Part shown: in pieces, positions 21,251-34,903 of the stretch | Position numbering within the stretch: the first letter of the stretch is position 1 | Layout of the letters: each line of letters opens with the position of its first letter | Assembly: GCA_039583875.1 (NCBI GenBank) | Contig: CM077162.1 | Span: 169,961,220-170,025,219 of the forward strand | Direction: 5' to 3' | DNA from: Platanthera guangdongensis | Taxonomy: Eukaryota; Streptophyta; Magnoliopsida; Asparagales; Orchidaceae | DNA: 64,000 nt | Notes under the pieces: model-generated | What the model saw: the letters and a program-made list of their open reading frames with translations, nothing else | Told to the model about the DNA's origin: nothing | Database searches by the model: none | Program-made: the position numbers and the translations under genes

Positions 21251-22132
21251 CAACAAAAGATTCTCTCTGGCTCCTGCCGCACTCGCCGCATTTTGCGGGG
21301 TTGAATGTTTCTTTCTGAGCTTGAGGCAACCTCGTAAAGAGCGGGGATTGTGTACAACCCCATATACCGCAAGTGGGGATTGACAGGAGCTAGACTAGCC
21401 AAGCCAGGCGAGCCGGGCCCCTGGCGTCGAGTACACTCGACGCCTTCCGCCCCGACGTCGAATGAGGCTTGTTCACTCAATACCTCTTAGCATTGAGTGA
21501 CATCTCGACAGATCTGTCGGCTCTCCCAGGTGGGGTAGGGCGGAACGGGTGCGAGTGGAGCAGCAGGCTCACACTCGCCCATGGCTATCGGCAGGCAATT
21601 GACGAGTGGGGCATTTCTGGCCCACACTCGCCCAGGGCTATAGGAAGGCGGCGAGTGCTAGCACCATCGAGCACTGGCCACCCCATGCGAGTGGAGGTTT
21701 TCAGGGGCCACGCGCCCAGTGTTGTATGATATATTTTTATCATTCTACTCCCGTTGTCCTGCACATAGCCTTTCAGAATAGCGGAGTTGGCTGACCAATT
21801 TGAACTGCATATAGCTGTTTAGAACAACGGAGGTTGGCTGTTGGCAGACCGTTTTCAGAAAACTATAATTAGACCTAAGAGGATATCTTAGACGGCATGC
21901 TTACTTGTGCTCTGGTTTTCTTGCGCTTTCTGATGTATCCTTAGCTCATCACTTGACTAATGAGGGGAAGCGCTATAAGATCTTTCGGGTGTGTGATGAG
22001 ACCTCCGTGCTGAAGCCTTGAGTCTATTTCTTGTTCCAAGTCTCTAGCTGTTTGAGTTTGTGAGGGAGAAGTGCGAGATCACCCCTTCCCCAAGGATTCG
22101 AACTGCACAGAAGCCGATTTTCGGTTTCAACA
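21251..22132. other. Non-coding stretch left of the tandem array
   Basis: No gene with a recognisable domain. A 10-bp inverted repeat (GGCGTCGAGT, AC, ACTCGACGCC) lies at 21423-21444. Repeated phrases around CACTCGCCCA(T/G)GGCTAT occur at about 21570 and 21625. It may be the 3' part or LTR of the element that carries the two minus-strand genes. Confidence 0.4.
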
Positions 22133-22738
22133 TTCACTGAGTACAATTAATGACATTACATGATCAAATCTATGCTATACTCCAAAGTAATTTAGTAATT
22201 ATGATTATTTTTACTTGTCTCATTTATTTGCTGTCTTGCTAGCTTTGATTCATGAAAACTGGTACTATAATATTTCTGTTTTCTTTGCTCTTACTTTATT
22301 CTATTTTGCTTTATTTAGTCCAACGTTTAGAGATTTTTTCTCTTGTTTTGGAATTGTCTTAGCGTTCGTGACAGCGCCGCAAGGTCCTCGAGCCCGATAT
22401 GTCTTAAGTTTCAGGTTCTATGTTTACATTTCATTTTCTTTACTACTAGAATTTAACATCATTTGCATGTTTATTTATCTGAAATTGACATTGTGTGAAA
22501 ATTTTTATCAAAACTTATATCATGTGTTTTATTAAAATTCATGTTCACCAATTTCACACTAGCATGTTTTAAAACTTCCACATAAAAATAAACTGTTTCC
22601 CTTCAAATTAATTATTTTAAAATTATTTCCAGTTTTCTCTGTTTCTGCCTTTGCAGGTATGGTTTTCTTTCTGCCTATGCCTATGACATCACGAGCCGAC
22701 CGAAGCGCACTCTGACTTTCGTTGATACGGGTCTTACA
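22133..22738 (+). repeat. Array LTR 0, 3' part only
   Basis: Homology to the other LTRs begins near TTCACTGAGTACA and runs to a degenerate end CGGGTCTTACA. The 5' two kilobases are missing. Confidence 0.8.
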
Positions 22739-23914
22739 GTTGATATCAGAACGAGGTTAGCTTCTAAAGATAAAATATTTTATAAACTTCACATATTTTG
22801 AAATTGCATCGTATAAATATATATAAGCATATATCATTTTCACTCAGCTTGTCATTATTTGTTGTTCGCATCTGAAACACGCACACATTTACTCATAAGC
22901 ATGAGTAGTATGCATGCGAATGTTAATGGATTATGGACAAACTTAACATTTTTGTGCAAAAGGATTTCCACTAGGATATACACCGTTTGCGAATATTAAA
23001 TTGTATTAACTGTTTAATATTTTCAAGTGTCTTGACATTAGAATCATAATATGCATGACATGTTAAGTGAATTGAGCGCTTAATTTGGCATGTGTATCCA
23101 TTTATTTGCATTCATATCATAAATCATTGTACAAGTGTTAAGCTAAGAACAAAAATAATGATTGTACGCACATGATTTTAATATTTGCTTGATATCGCAC
23201 ATGATCTCATTGTTGCATTTGCATGATCATTACTTAGAGTTGGCTAATGAAAATGCTGTAATTATTACATAATTTATTTATCTGACAGTAAGAAATGTGT
23301 TAGAATCTCTAGTTTTAAGTTCTCGATATTCGTAATCAGTCTTTTTTTGTTCCGCTTGTCTATCGATCTTATCCGGTTCTCTTGTATCCCCTTGTTGTTA
23401 GCTCTTAAGTGTCAGCGAGAAATGAGAGTTTTCTTGTAAATAGTTTTGTTGAATTACTTCAACGTTGTTTTGTGTTTTTCCATCCCTAGGGTGACTCGCT
23501 TATATCGATACTCAATCGTCATTCCGTTTTTTTCCTCTTTGATGTTCTATTTTCGTTTCGTGTGAAGATATTTTCGCCCTCGAACTCTCGGGTCTTATCT
23601 CTTAATTTTGGGCTAATTGAAGAAATTCCTGTGTTTCCTGAAACCAATCTTTTATATTTGGTCGAAACCATCAAGTCTGAAGAGTTCACTTGGGAACTTG
23701 AATCTGACATGCGTAGCAAGTATCCGTAGTTTTTCCCATAATCTTGGTAAGCCCCCGAACTTGTTATCTTTTCTATTTCAGTACATATATAGTTAGTTTT
23801 CATATCTCAATCTACAAATTTTATTGTAATGAATAACATCTGAATCTTCGCCATAAGAAACCCATTCATAGAATTCTCAGAATGTTTTGGGACAACTTTC
23901 TAATTAGGGGAGAA
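22739..23914 (+). repeat. Array internal block 0
   Basis: Begins GTTGATATCAGAAC (primer-site position) and ends TAATTAGGGGAGAA (polypurine tract). It is 1176 bp and non-coding. Confidence 0.82.
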
Positions 23915-26471
23915 TGTAACAACCCTCAAAATATGTAAAAAAGGATTTCAAATCAAATTAACAGTGAGGGTTTTAACTTAGAGCAATTTTGTAAATAAGT
24001 GCAATGAGTTTTTATTTTTCCCTCTTAATTCATAAAGACGCAACCCCTCCCCTCTCCCGATTAAATGTTTCTCGGTCTAGGGTTTTTCCCAGGACTGTAT
24101 CCGGCTCTATTCTCCCGTCCCTATCTCGCCAAGCTGCAACCCCCCCGCTCCCAGTCGCAGGAGCCGATCTCGCCGCTCGCCTCCTCCTACTCCATGCGTT
24201 GACGCTCCTCCTGTCAAGGCTGACCGAAGCTCCGCCTCCTCCCTAAGTAGCCAATGACAATGACTATCCTCCTCCTTTCTCTGGCCGGTGGCCCATCTTC
24301 TCCTGGTGCCAACAACAGCTCTCCCCTTTCTTCTATTCAAGGCCAACAATTTTTCTCTCGTCGTAGTGGTCGACAACAGTCTCCTCCCTCTACTCCAAGG
24401 CTCGGCAGGCCTAATTCCTCCGATTTCTCGTCGTTTTGGCCGGGGATTTTCGAAAGAATTGCCTGTTCTTCCCTCTCCTCCTTGGGCTCGGATTTGACCT
24501 CCTTGGGTAAGGATTTCTTTTTTTCCCCTTATTTCAGAATTTTCTGTTAATCCTATATTGATTTCGTGCCCTAAATTTCATATATTTTATGATCCATGCA
24601 TGTGCCCCCTTTGTTATTGTCTAACTATTTTGTATTTGTGATTTATGACGCTGCTCCTCAATTCAGTTGGTGAGATCATGTAAATCCCTCTCCGAATTAA
24701 GATTTTTGTAGCCTAAGCGCCGTCAAGTCTCCGTTTCCGCATGGTAATCGCTTTTCCCCTCACTTTTGAGGGAGGTAATTTCTCTACTCTCTTGTGTTTT
24801 AGATTTTATAAATAATAGCCCGTGTTATCGTAGTTTTTCCGTCATATCAATATCAATTATGTTTGCACTTGATCAGGTTCGAAATAGGATTTCTGATTTT
24901 TGTTTACGTCACTTGTCCGCCTCCGTCAGATTCTGCTTCAGCCTTAAGGCAAGTAGAGATCCCGCTCTCTTGCAATCATTAAACTTCAATTACTTGATCT
25001 GTTCTTATGATTTTATGAATTCACTCTTGGATATTTGATTTGTCAAATAAACTTTAACCTTGAATGTCTATCTGACAAGTTAGTGGTTTATAGTTCAATA
25101 TGTTTGGAATGATGCGACTTTGTGATCATGAATTATTTTATTTTGATGTTCACCATGATGAATGGACTTCTCGTTTAATGTATAAGTCAAAGTATGGTGG
25201 ATTTTTGGACATGATTAACCAATATCATAATGATAATTATTAAAAATTTTATGAATTATATTAATTGGATTCACACTTATATGAATTGTATCTCATATGA
25301 TGGATGATTGAAAGACTTATAGTTTTTGTGAACATGAACATTAATTACTTTGAATGATAACTGTTAAGATTTCTTGCTAGCGATTAAATGAATGGTGGTT
25401 TATATCATTCTCGTATCCATACACACATTTTTACTTGGAAGATATTTATGTCTGAAAATAATTTAATCTAGATGAATATTTGCTATCCTAGGATCGTTGC
25501 ATATCAACTTACCCCTCCGTTTTACTTGAAAAACCTTCTTGCCAACGATAATTTAATTCCTCGAACCCGCAAAGTTCACAACTCATTTCCTAGTTTTTGG
25601 TGTTATCAAATATTTCTTTTGTCTGTCTAGTTCTAAAACTTGAGTAATATTGTTCCTTGATTCTCACTTTCAATGTTTATGGACTCTACTCTTGTACATA
25701 TGAATCTCTAAATTTATAACATGTTTTGATATGTTAGGAATTTTCTAAATTATGAATCCCTAAAGTCATTAATGTTATAAGCAATCATTTAAAGATAGTA
25801 ATAAATTGATGTAACGCTTTGACTGGAGTTTCCACTTGATTGGTAAGAAAAATCAATAAATTGCCATAATAAGCACAATTACTTTGATAATACTTGCATT
25901 TAGACTCATTAGAATCACGTGCATCAAATAGAAACACTTACATCTTTCACTGAGTACAGTTAATGATCTTACATGATTAAATCTATGCTATACTGCAGAG
26001 TAATTAAGTAATTATAATTATTTTTACTTATCTCACTTATTTGCTATTTTATTAGCTTTGCTTTATGAAAACTAGTTCTCTAATATTTTTGTTTTCTCTA
26101 CTCTTACTTTATTCTACTTTGCTTTGTTTATTCCAACGTTCTGAGATTTTTTCCTCTTGTTTTGTAATTGCCTTAGCGTTCGTGACAACGCCGCAGTTCC
26201 TCGAGCCCGATCTGCATTAAGTTACAAGTTCTATATTTACATTTCATTTTTTTTTACAGCAGATGTTTTTTTTTATGTAATAATAATGATCAGTAAATCA
26301 TGGACAACTAGTAGATTATATTTTATGTACTAGAATTTAGCATCATTTGCATGCTCATTTATTTGAACATGACATTGTGTGAAAATCTGTATCATTTTCT
26401 TTTCGCTCATGCCTGTGGCATCACGACCAGCCCCAAACGCACTCTGACTTTCGTTGAGACGGGTCGTGACA
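23915..26471 (+). repeat. Array LTR 1, complete
   Basis: 2557 bp, TGTAACAACCCTC to GGGTCGTGACA. A CT-rich part near 24040-24500 is conserved in the other copies and contains open frames, but they show no known domain and differ between copies. Confidence 0.88.
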
Positions 26472-27653
26472 GTTGTTATCAGAGAGATGATAGCTTTTAA
26501 AGATAAAGTATTTTATAAACTTCAAATATTTTGAAATTGCATCGTATAAATATATATGAGCATATATATCATTTTTTCACTCAACTTGTCATTATTTGTT
26601 GTTCGCGGCTGAAACACGCACACTTACTCATAAACATGAGTAGTATGCATATGAATGTTAAAGAGTTATGAACAAACTTAACATTTTTGTGCATATAAAT
26701 TTTCACTAGGATATACACTGTTTGTAAATATTAAATTGTATGAACGGTTTAATATTTTCATGTGGGTTGACATTAAAATCATAATATGCATGACATGTTA
26801 AGTGAAATAGATGCTTCACATGACATGTGCATTCATTCATTTGCATTCATATCATAAATCATTGCACACGCGTTAAGCTAAGAACAACAATAATGATTGT
26901 ACACGCATGATTTTATTATTTGCTTAACATCACACATGATCTCATTTTTGCACTAGCATGATCATTACCTAGAGTTGTCCAATGAAAATGCTGTAATTAT
27001 TACATAATTTATGTACCCGACAGTAGAAAATATGTTAGAATCTCTAATTTCAAATTCTCGATATTCGTAATCAGTCATTTTTTTGTTCCGCTTGTCTATC
27101 ATTCTTATCCGGTCCCATTGTATTCCCTTGTAGTTATCTCTTAAGTGTCAGGGAGAAATGATTCTTCTTCTAAATGGTTTTGCTGAATTACTTCAATATT
27201 GTTTTGTGCTCTTTCATCCATATGATGATTTATTTATATCGATACTCAATCGTCATTCAGTTTCTTTTACTCTTTGATGTTTTATCTTCGTTTCGTGCAA
27301 AGATCTTTTCGCTCTCGAACTCTCGAATCTTACCTCTCAATTTCGGGCTAATTGAAGAAATTCATGTGTTTCCTGAAGCCAATATTTTATAGCTAGCCTA
27401 ACCCGCCAAGTCTGAAGAGTTCACTTGAGATCTTGAATCTGAAATGCGTAGCAAGTATCCGCAGTTTTTTCCCTTGATCTTGGTAAGACCCCGAAATTGT
27501 TCTCTTTTCTATTCCAGTACATTCATAGTTAGTTTTCATGTCTCAATCTGCAAATCTTGTTGTAATGAATGACCTAGGAATCTTCGACATAAAAGATCTA
27601 ATTCAGAGAATTCTCAGAAAGTTTTAGGACAAAACTTACTTAGTAGGGGAGAA
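26472..27653 (+). repeat. Array internal block 1
   Basis: 1182 bp with GTTGTTATCAGAGAG at the start and TTAGTAGGGGAGAA at the end. No protein-coding domain on either strand. Confidence 0.85.
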
Positions 27654-29978
27654 TGTAATAACCCTCAAAATATGTAAAAAACATTTCATATAAAATTGAA
27701 AGTGATGGTTTTAATTTAGGGCAATTTTGTAAAGAAGTGAAATGAGTTTTTATTTTTTCCTCTTAATTCATAAAACCGCATCCCCTCCCCTCTCCCGATT
27801 AAATGTTTCTCGGTCTAGGGATTTTCCCAAGCATGTATCCTGCTCTATTCTCCCGTCTGAATCCCGCCAAGCTCCAACCCCCCGCTCCTAGCCACAGGAG
27901 CCGATTTTGCTGCTGGCCTCCTCCTGGTTTAGGCGTTGACGCTCCTCCTGCCAGGGCCGACAGCTCCTCCTCCTTCCTAAGCAGCCGACGACAACAACTT
28001 TCCTCCTATCTCTGGCTAGTGACCCCATCTTCTCTTGACACCAACAACAACTCTCCTCTTTCTTTTATTCAAGGCCAACAATTTTTCTCTCCTCCTATTG
28101 GCCGACAACAGTCTCCGCCCTCTACTCCATGGCTCGACATGCCTAATTCCTCCGATTCGTCATCGTTTTGGCCGGGGATTTGCGAGAGAATCACCTAGCG
28201 TGGTCTTCCCTCTCCTCTTTGGGCTTGGATTTGGCCTCCTTGGGTTAGGATTTCCTCTTTTCTCCTTATTTCAGATTTTTCTGTCAATCCTATATTGATT
28301 TTGTGCCCTAAATTTCATATATTTTGTGATCCAGGCTTGTGCCCCCTTTGTTATCGTGTAACTATTGCGTATTTATGATTTATGACACCGTTCCTCAATT
28401 CAGTTGGTGGGATCATGTAAATTCCTCTCCGAATTAAGGTTTTCGTAGCCTAAGCGCCGTAAAGTCTCCTATACCGCGTGGTATTCGTTTTTCTCCTCAC
28501 TTTTGAGGGAGATAATTTCTCTACTCTCTCGTGCTTTAGATTTTATAAATAATACCCAGTGCTATCATAGTTTTTCCGTCATATTCAATATCAATTATGT
28601 TTGTACTTGATTAGATTCAAAATAGGATTTCTGGTTTTTGCTTGCGTCACTTGTCCGCCTCCGTCAAATTCTGCTTCATTCTTAAGACAAGTAGAGATCT
28701 TTCTCTCTTGCAATCGTTGAACTTCAATTACTTGGTCTGTTCTTATGATTATATGAATTCACTTTTGGATATTTGATTTGTCAAATAAACTTTAACCTTG
28801 AATGTCTATCTAACAAGTTAGTGGTTTATACTTCAATACGTTTGAAATGATGCGACTTTGTGATCATGGATGATTTTATTTCGATGTTCACCTAGATGAA
28901 TGGATTTCTCTTTTAATGCATAATTCGAAGTACGTTGGATTTTTGGGCATGATTAATAAGTATCATAATGATAAACATTAAGAATTTTATAAATTGTATT
29001 AATTGGATTCAGATTTATATGAATTGTATCTCATTTTATGGATGATTGAAAACATATAGTTTTGTGAACATGAGCATTAATTATTTTGAATAATAACTGT
29101 TAAGATTTCTTGCTAGCGATTCAATAATTGGTGGTTTATGTCATGCTCGTATCCCTACACACATTTTTACTTGGAAGATATTTATGTCTGAAAATAATTT
29201 AATCTAGATGAATATTTGCTATCCCATAATCGTTGCATATCAATTTACCACTGCGTTTTACTTGAAAAACCTTCTTGTCAACAATAATTTAATCCATCAA
29301 ACCCACAAAGTTCAAAACTCATTTCCTAGTTTTCGGTGTTCTTAAATCTTTTTTCTTATGTCAGTCTAGTTCTAAAACTTGAGTAATATTGTTCCTTTAC
29401 TTGATTTCCACTTGCCATGTTTATGGACTCTACTCTTGTAAATATAAATCCATAAATTTGCAACAAGTCTTGATATGTTAGAAATCTCTTAAATCATGAA
29501 TCCCTAAAATCATTAATGTTATAAGCAATTATTGAAATGTAATGTTAGATTGATGTGACGTTTTGACTCAAGTTTCTGTTTGATTGGTAACCGAAACCAA
29601 TAAATGACCATAAAAACACAATTATTTTGATAAGGCTTGCATTTAGACTCAATAAAATCACATACATCAAATATAAATATTTACATCTTTTACTGAGTAC
29701 AGTTAATGACATTACATGATCAAATCTATGTTATACTTCAAAGTAGTTTAGTAATTCTAATTATTTTTACTCGTCTCTCTTATTTGTTGTCTTGCTAGTT
29801 TTGCTTTATGAAAACTGGTACTCTAATATTTCTGTTTTCTCTGCTCTAATTTTATTTTACTTTGCTCTGTTTATTCCAACATTCTTGGATTTTTCCCTCT
29901 TGTTTTGTAATTGCCATAACGTTCGTGACATCGCCGTCAGGTCCTCGAGCCCGTTCTGCATTAATATTCAGGTTCTAT
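27654..29978 (+). repeat. Array LTR 2, 3' end deleted
   Basis: Starts TGTAATAACCCTC and follows LTR 1 closely until GGTTCTATA, then jumps directly into internal sequence (AGCATGAGTAG). About 390 bp, including the LTR end and primer site, are missing compared with the previous unit. Confidence 0.85.
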
Positions 29979-31002
29979 AAGCATGAGTAGTATGCATACG
30001 AATGTTAAAGGGTTATGAACAAACTTAACATTTTTGTGCATATGAATTTCCACTAGAATATACACCGCTTGCAAATATTAAATTGTATGAGCGGTTTAAT
30101 ATTTTCAAGTGCGTTGACATTATAATCATAATATGCATGACATGTTAAGTGAAATGACCGCTTAACATGACATGCGTATCCATTTATTTGCATTCATATT
30201 ATAAATAATTGTACAAGTGTTAAGCTAAGAACAACAATAATGATTATACACGCATGATTTTACTATTTATTTGACATCACACATGATCTCATTGTTGCAC
30301 TTGTATGATCATCACGTAGAGTTGTCTAATAAAAATGTTATAATTATTACATAATTTATGTACCTGACAGTAGCAAATGTGTTAGAATCTCTAGTTTCAA
30401 GTTCTCGATATTCGTAATCAGTCTTTTTTTTTTGTTCTGCTCGTCCATCGATCTTATCTGGTCCTCTTGTATCCCCTTGTAGTTAGCTATTAAGTGTTAG
30501 CGAGAAATGAGAGTGTTCTTGTAAATGATTCTGCTGAATTACTTTAACGTTTTGTGCTCTTCCATCCATAGGGTGACTGGCTTATATCGATACTCAATCG
30601 TCATTCAGTTTCTTTTTATCTTTGATGTTCTATCTTCGTTTCCTGCAAAGATCATTTCGCTCTCTAACTCTTGAATCTTACCTCTCAATTTCGGGCTAAT
30701 TGAAGAAATTCCGGTGTTTTCTGAAGCCAATCTTTAATATCTGTCCAAACTTGCCAAGTCTGAAGAGCTCACTCGAGAACTTGAATCTGACATGCATAAC
30801 AAGTATCCGTAGTTTTTTTCACTTGATCTTGGTAAGCCCCCAAACTTGTTTTCTTTTCTATTCCAGTACATTTATAGTTAGTTTTCATGTTTCAATTCAC
30901 AAATCTTATTGTAATGAATGACATCTGAATCTTCGTCATAAGAGACCCCATTCAGAGAATTATCAAAAAGTTTCGGGACAAAATTTTCTAAGTAGGGGAA
31001 AA
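29979..31002 (+). repeat. Array internal block 2, 5' end deleted
   Basis: Matches the later part of the other internal blocks and ends TAAGTAGGGGAAAA before the next LTR. Confidence 0.83.
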
Positions 31003-31762
31003 TGTAACTCTCAAAATATGTAAAAAAAGGATTTCAAATCAAATTGAAAGTGAGGGTTTTAATTTAGGGCAATTTTGTAAATAAGTGAAATGAGTTTTTA
31101 TTTTTCCCTCTTAACTCATAAAGCCGCAGCCCTCCCCTATCCCGAATAAATGTTTCTCGGTCTTAGGGCTTTTCCCTAGCCTGTATTGCACTCTATTCTC
31201 CCGTACCGATACTGCCAAGCTGCAACCCCCCCGCTCCCAACCGCAGGAGCCGATCTCGGTGCTCACCTCCTCCTACTCCAGGCGTCGACGCTCTTCCTTC
31301 CAGGGCCGACAAATGCTCCGTCTCCTCCCCAAGCAGCCGACGACAACTACTTTCCTCCTTCTTTCTTTGGCCGGTGACACTATCTTCTGCAGGCGCTAAC
31401 AACAACTCTCCCCTTTCTTCTATTCAAGGCCAGCAATTTTTCTCTCCTCCTAGTGTCCGACAACAGTCTCCTCCCTCCACTCGAAGGATCGACATGCCTA
31501 ATTCCTCCGATTCCTTGTCGTTTTGGTCGGGGATTTGCGAGAGAATCGCCTATGGTGTTCTTCTCTCTCCTCCTTGGGCTCAGAGTTGGCCTTTTTGGGT
31601 AGGGATTTCCTCTTTTCCCCTTATTTCAGATTTTTTCTGTCAATCCTATATTGATTTTGTGCCCTAAATTTCATATATTTTATGATCCAAGCTTGTGCCC
31701 CCTTTATTATCGTCTAACTATTGCGTATTTCTGATTTATTGCGCCCCTCCTCAATTCAGTTC
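31003..31762 (+). repeat. Array LTR 3, left part
   Basis: Starts TGTAACTCTCAAAAT and follows LTR 1 up to CAATTCAGTT, where truncated copia sequence begins. Confidence 0.82.
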
Positions 31763-33190
31763 GGTAGCGCCATGTGCCACAGACCGGTATTCTGACTCAA
31801 CAGATGAGCAAGAGACAACATTATGTTTCTTGCTTTTCTAGGAAATAAGATTGTCACGATAGAAAGTGCACATCCTTGAAGTAGACCATCGATCAATTGG
31901 GGAACTAGCATAGTCAGAATCCGTGTAGCATGTGAGATCGGGGGACAGAGATGAACAATAGAAAAGCCCGAGGCCAGGAGATCCCTTCAGGTAGTGGAGG
32001 ATCCGAAACGCTGCATCAAGGTGAGAAGTCCGTAAAGCATGCATGAATTGACTGACCACACTCACAGTAAAACTAGTGTCGAGGCTAGTGTTGGTCAAGT
32101 AGATAAGTCTGTTAACAAGACGCTGGTATCTTCCCGTCTCCGGGAGAGGATCTCCAGATTTGGTGTGTAATTGATGGTTTGGATCCATGGGTGTAGACAC
32201 AGGAGAGCACCCAAGAAGGCCAGTATCACTTAAAAGGTCTAGTGTATACTTGTGCTTAGACAAAGAGATCCCCTGCTGAGATCTGACAACCTCAATACCG
32301 AAAAAGTACTTCAAAGGCCTCAAATCTTCCACTTCAAATTCCTTCTGAAGAACCCCCTTGATCTGATGTATCTCCGAGCTATCGTCACCGGTAAGAATGA
32401 TATCATCCACATAGACAAGAATAATAACCTTACGACCAACCACAGCAGTCTGAATAAAGCACGTGTGGTCGGCATGACATTTGGTGAACCCACTCTGAAG
32501 CACAACAGTACCGAACCGCTCAAACCACGCACGAGGAGACTACTTCAGCCCATACAAGGACTTCTGCAAAAGGAAAACACGACCCAAATACTCCCCCTGA
32601 AGCTTGTATCCGGGGGGCAGATCCATATAAACTTCCTCAGCAAGATCTCCATTGAGGAATACATTCTTCACGTCAATCTGATGAAGAGGACACCCATGGC
32701 AGACTGCGAGAGAGACAAGTAGACGAATAATAGATAGCTTGGACACCGGGGCAAAGGTCAAGTCGTAATCTCCAGGAGTCTGAGTGAAGCCCTTCACGAC
32801 AAGACGAGCCTTGTAGCGGTCAAGAGAACCATCGACATTCTACTTGACGGTATAAACCAAACGACAACCAACAGTTTTCCGACCTGCAGGAAGAGGGACC
32901 AAACGCCAGGTGCCCTCCTTCTGTAGTGCGAACATCTCATCCTCCATGATCGCCACCCACTCAGTGTGCTGGAACGCCTCAGTCATCGAACTCAGAACTC
33001 TGATCTGGTTGGTAGCAGTCAGGAAAGCTCGGTGACCTTGAGAAGGACGCTGGTAGGACACATAGCTTGCCACAAGATGGTCCGTAACACAAGAACATTT
33101 ACCCTTGCGAAGTGCAATGGGTGAGTCAGAGGAGGAAAGAACATCACGTGCTAGTGGAAGTGTAATGGGCAAGCTTGGGAACATGAAGAA
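31763..33190 (-). pseudogene. Copia B reverse transcriptase and truncated RNase H
   Basis: RT starts after a short linker (SPIALRKGKCSCVTDHLVAS), with HTEWVAIMEDEMFALQ, GTWRLVPLPAG, MKGFTQTPGDYDLTFAP, VKNVFLNGDLAEEVYMDLPP and catalytic YVDDIILTGDD. In-frame stops lie near 32838 and after KSLYGLK. RNase H shows CYTDSDYASSPIDR and CSSVESEYRSVAHGATEL, then ends at the junction, so the last conserved Asp region is lost. Confidence 0.88.
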
Positions 33191-33385
33191 CTGAACCTAA
33201 GGAGAAGGAGGGAGACAAGGGAACTCTCCCCCAGTGAAGAACAAACATGTCTCACAAGTTATGTGATCAGTGGCCCTAGAGTCAATCACCCAGGGAAAGG
33301 AATACTCCTCTTGAGTGACATGGAAGGCTGTCAGGGTACTTGACGCAGACGCTGAAGTCGACGAGAACGACGAGGAGGCAGACAA
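33191..33385 (-). pseudogene. Copia B protease remnant fused to the RT linker
   Basis: The motif reads WVIDSRATDHI, so the catalytic DSG has become DSR. Instead of a gag-pre-integrase domain, the sequence changes within a few codons into the Pro/Ser-rich region that normally follows integrase. About one integrase length is missing. Confidence 0.8.
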
Positions 33386-34429
33386 CTGATGAGCAGGAGG
33401 AGGCTGGTGCGAAGTCTGAAACGGGGACTACATCTGGAGCTGAGACTGAAGCTGCTGCACTTGAGCCATAAGCTGACTCCAGTCGGCGGAAGGGGCCCCA
33501 GACGGGGCATTTGAATCAGGTTGAACGCCAAAGTCGGAAGAAGTAACGGCAACAACACGAGTGGTGGTGGACTGCTGGCGCTGGTGAGGAAAGAGCAGCC
33601 AACATCATGCCTTCTCATGACCATTCCGTAGTCAGTGCTGGCACTGAACAAAGGCAAATGGGCTGCCCCCCCCCCTCCCCGCAACCTTTAGAGGTAGTAG
33701 AACGCCCCATCGCACAGAAGAAGTATGACCGAAAGCAAGGGCCATTTGGCCTGGTAGAGGAACAAAAGCTGGAACTTATGATACATCGGTCAGGGGGGCA
33801 CGACGTTCATGCTCCTCCACCATGGAATAAGCATCCAATATATCAGGATGTGGATTCATGCTGACAATCTAAACCCGAATCTGCATAAACTCGGGCCGTA
33901 ACCCGATTAGGAACTGGTAGGTCTCCCGCTTCTCCTGCCTCCGCTTGACAACAAGCAAATCTTATGGATATGGAAAAACACTAAGTGGCTCGAGGTCAGA
34001 AAGCTCCTGGAATCGCTCAGAGAGAAATGTAAAATACTCATGCACCGAACGATCCCCCTGACGAGTAGTAGAAATCTCTTGGAAAACAGAGTAAATCCGC
34101 ATATCAACGCGTGTTTGACCGTAAGTACGGGTCAATGCAGCCCAAAACGACAACATAGAGTTGAAACGCATGAATTGCTCGTAAATGCGGGGCTCCATGG
34201 AGTATTGAAGCCACCCGAGAATCTTGAAATTTTCCGTGCGTCATTGTAGAATAACCTTTTCATCGAAAGGATGGAGAACACCATTTGGTTCAAGCTAATC
34301 TAGCTTGTCATGTCCGACAAGATGGACATGCACGAAGTTGGACCAAGCGATAAAATTCTTTTCATTAAGAAGGGTGGTGATGATGCGCCGAGCAAAGACA
34401 TCAGTCGAAACAAGAGGTGAGGAATCCAT
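33386..34429 (-). pseudogene. Copia B gag
   Basis: The ATG at 34429 opens MDSSPLVSTDVFARR and continues with LLNEKNFIAWSNFVHVHLVG, MEPRIYEQFMRFNS, STTRQGDRSVHEYFTFLSER and FQELSDLEPL, the usual copia Gag layout. Several stops (near 34300 and 34240) and frame changes break it. A run of ten C lies at 33666-33675 near the nucleocapsid region. Confidence 0.82.
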
Positions 34430-34880
34430 AATATGAGAACAAGAGAACTCCCAAAAGAAACAAAAAACTCCAACGGAGAAAATACTAAGAAACTCTCAAA
34501 CGCAAGATAGAAATCCCATCCCAAAAAAGGGAAGACCGTAGATCACAGATTCAGGTCATGAGAAGAAAAGAAAGGGGAAACGAGGGGGAAACACCAAGCA
34601 CAGCCGACAAAAAAGAAGCCCTGAGAGAAACTGTTGTATCGACAAAGAAGGGAGTGCATGAGAGGAGGGCGGTCAGAGCAACGCGTGAGGAGCGGGATCG
34701 ACGATGCTGGAGACGCGGGAGAAGCGGCGGCCTCATATCGACACGGTGGAGGAAGACGCGAGATCAGCTCGGCGAGGCAAGGCGGGATCGGCTCGGCGAG
34801 GCGGGAGACGTCGCAGGTCGGCGAGGCGGGATGCGGTTTCGGCGATGCGGGATGCAGTTCAGAGATTTGGGATCAGGAGA
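34430..34880 (-). repeat. Copia B leader, GC-rich repeats
   Basis: Non-coding leader. Between 34755 and 34860 the phrase CGGCGAGGCGGGA and its variants repeat about five times. Frames crossing it are low-complexity and not genes. Confidence 0.65.
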
Positions 34881-34900
34881 GAGGGTTTCCTCTGATACCA
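34881..34900 (-). other. Copia B primer-binding site
   Basis: Minus-strand TGGTATCAGAGGAAACC lies 3 nt from the LTR, matching the initiator Met tRNA site. Confidence 0.85.
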
Positions 34901-34903
34901 AAT

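Noticed and set aside
24004..24550. Pro/Leu/Ser-rich open frames in the array LTRs, such as 24254-24550
   Set aside because: The homologous frames in the other LTR copies are disrupted differently, so no protein is conserved; they look like an untranslated leader.
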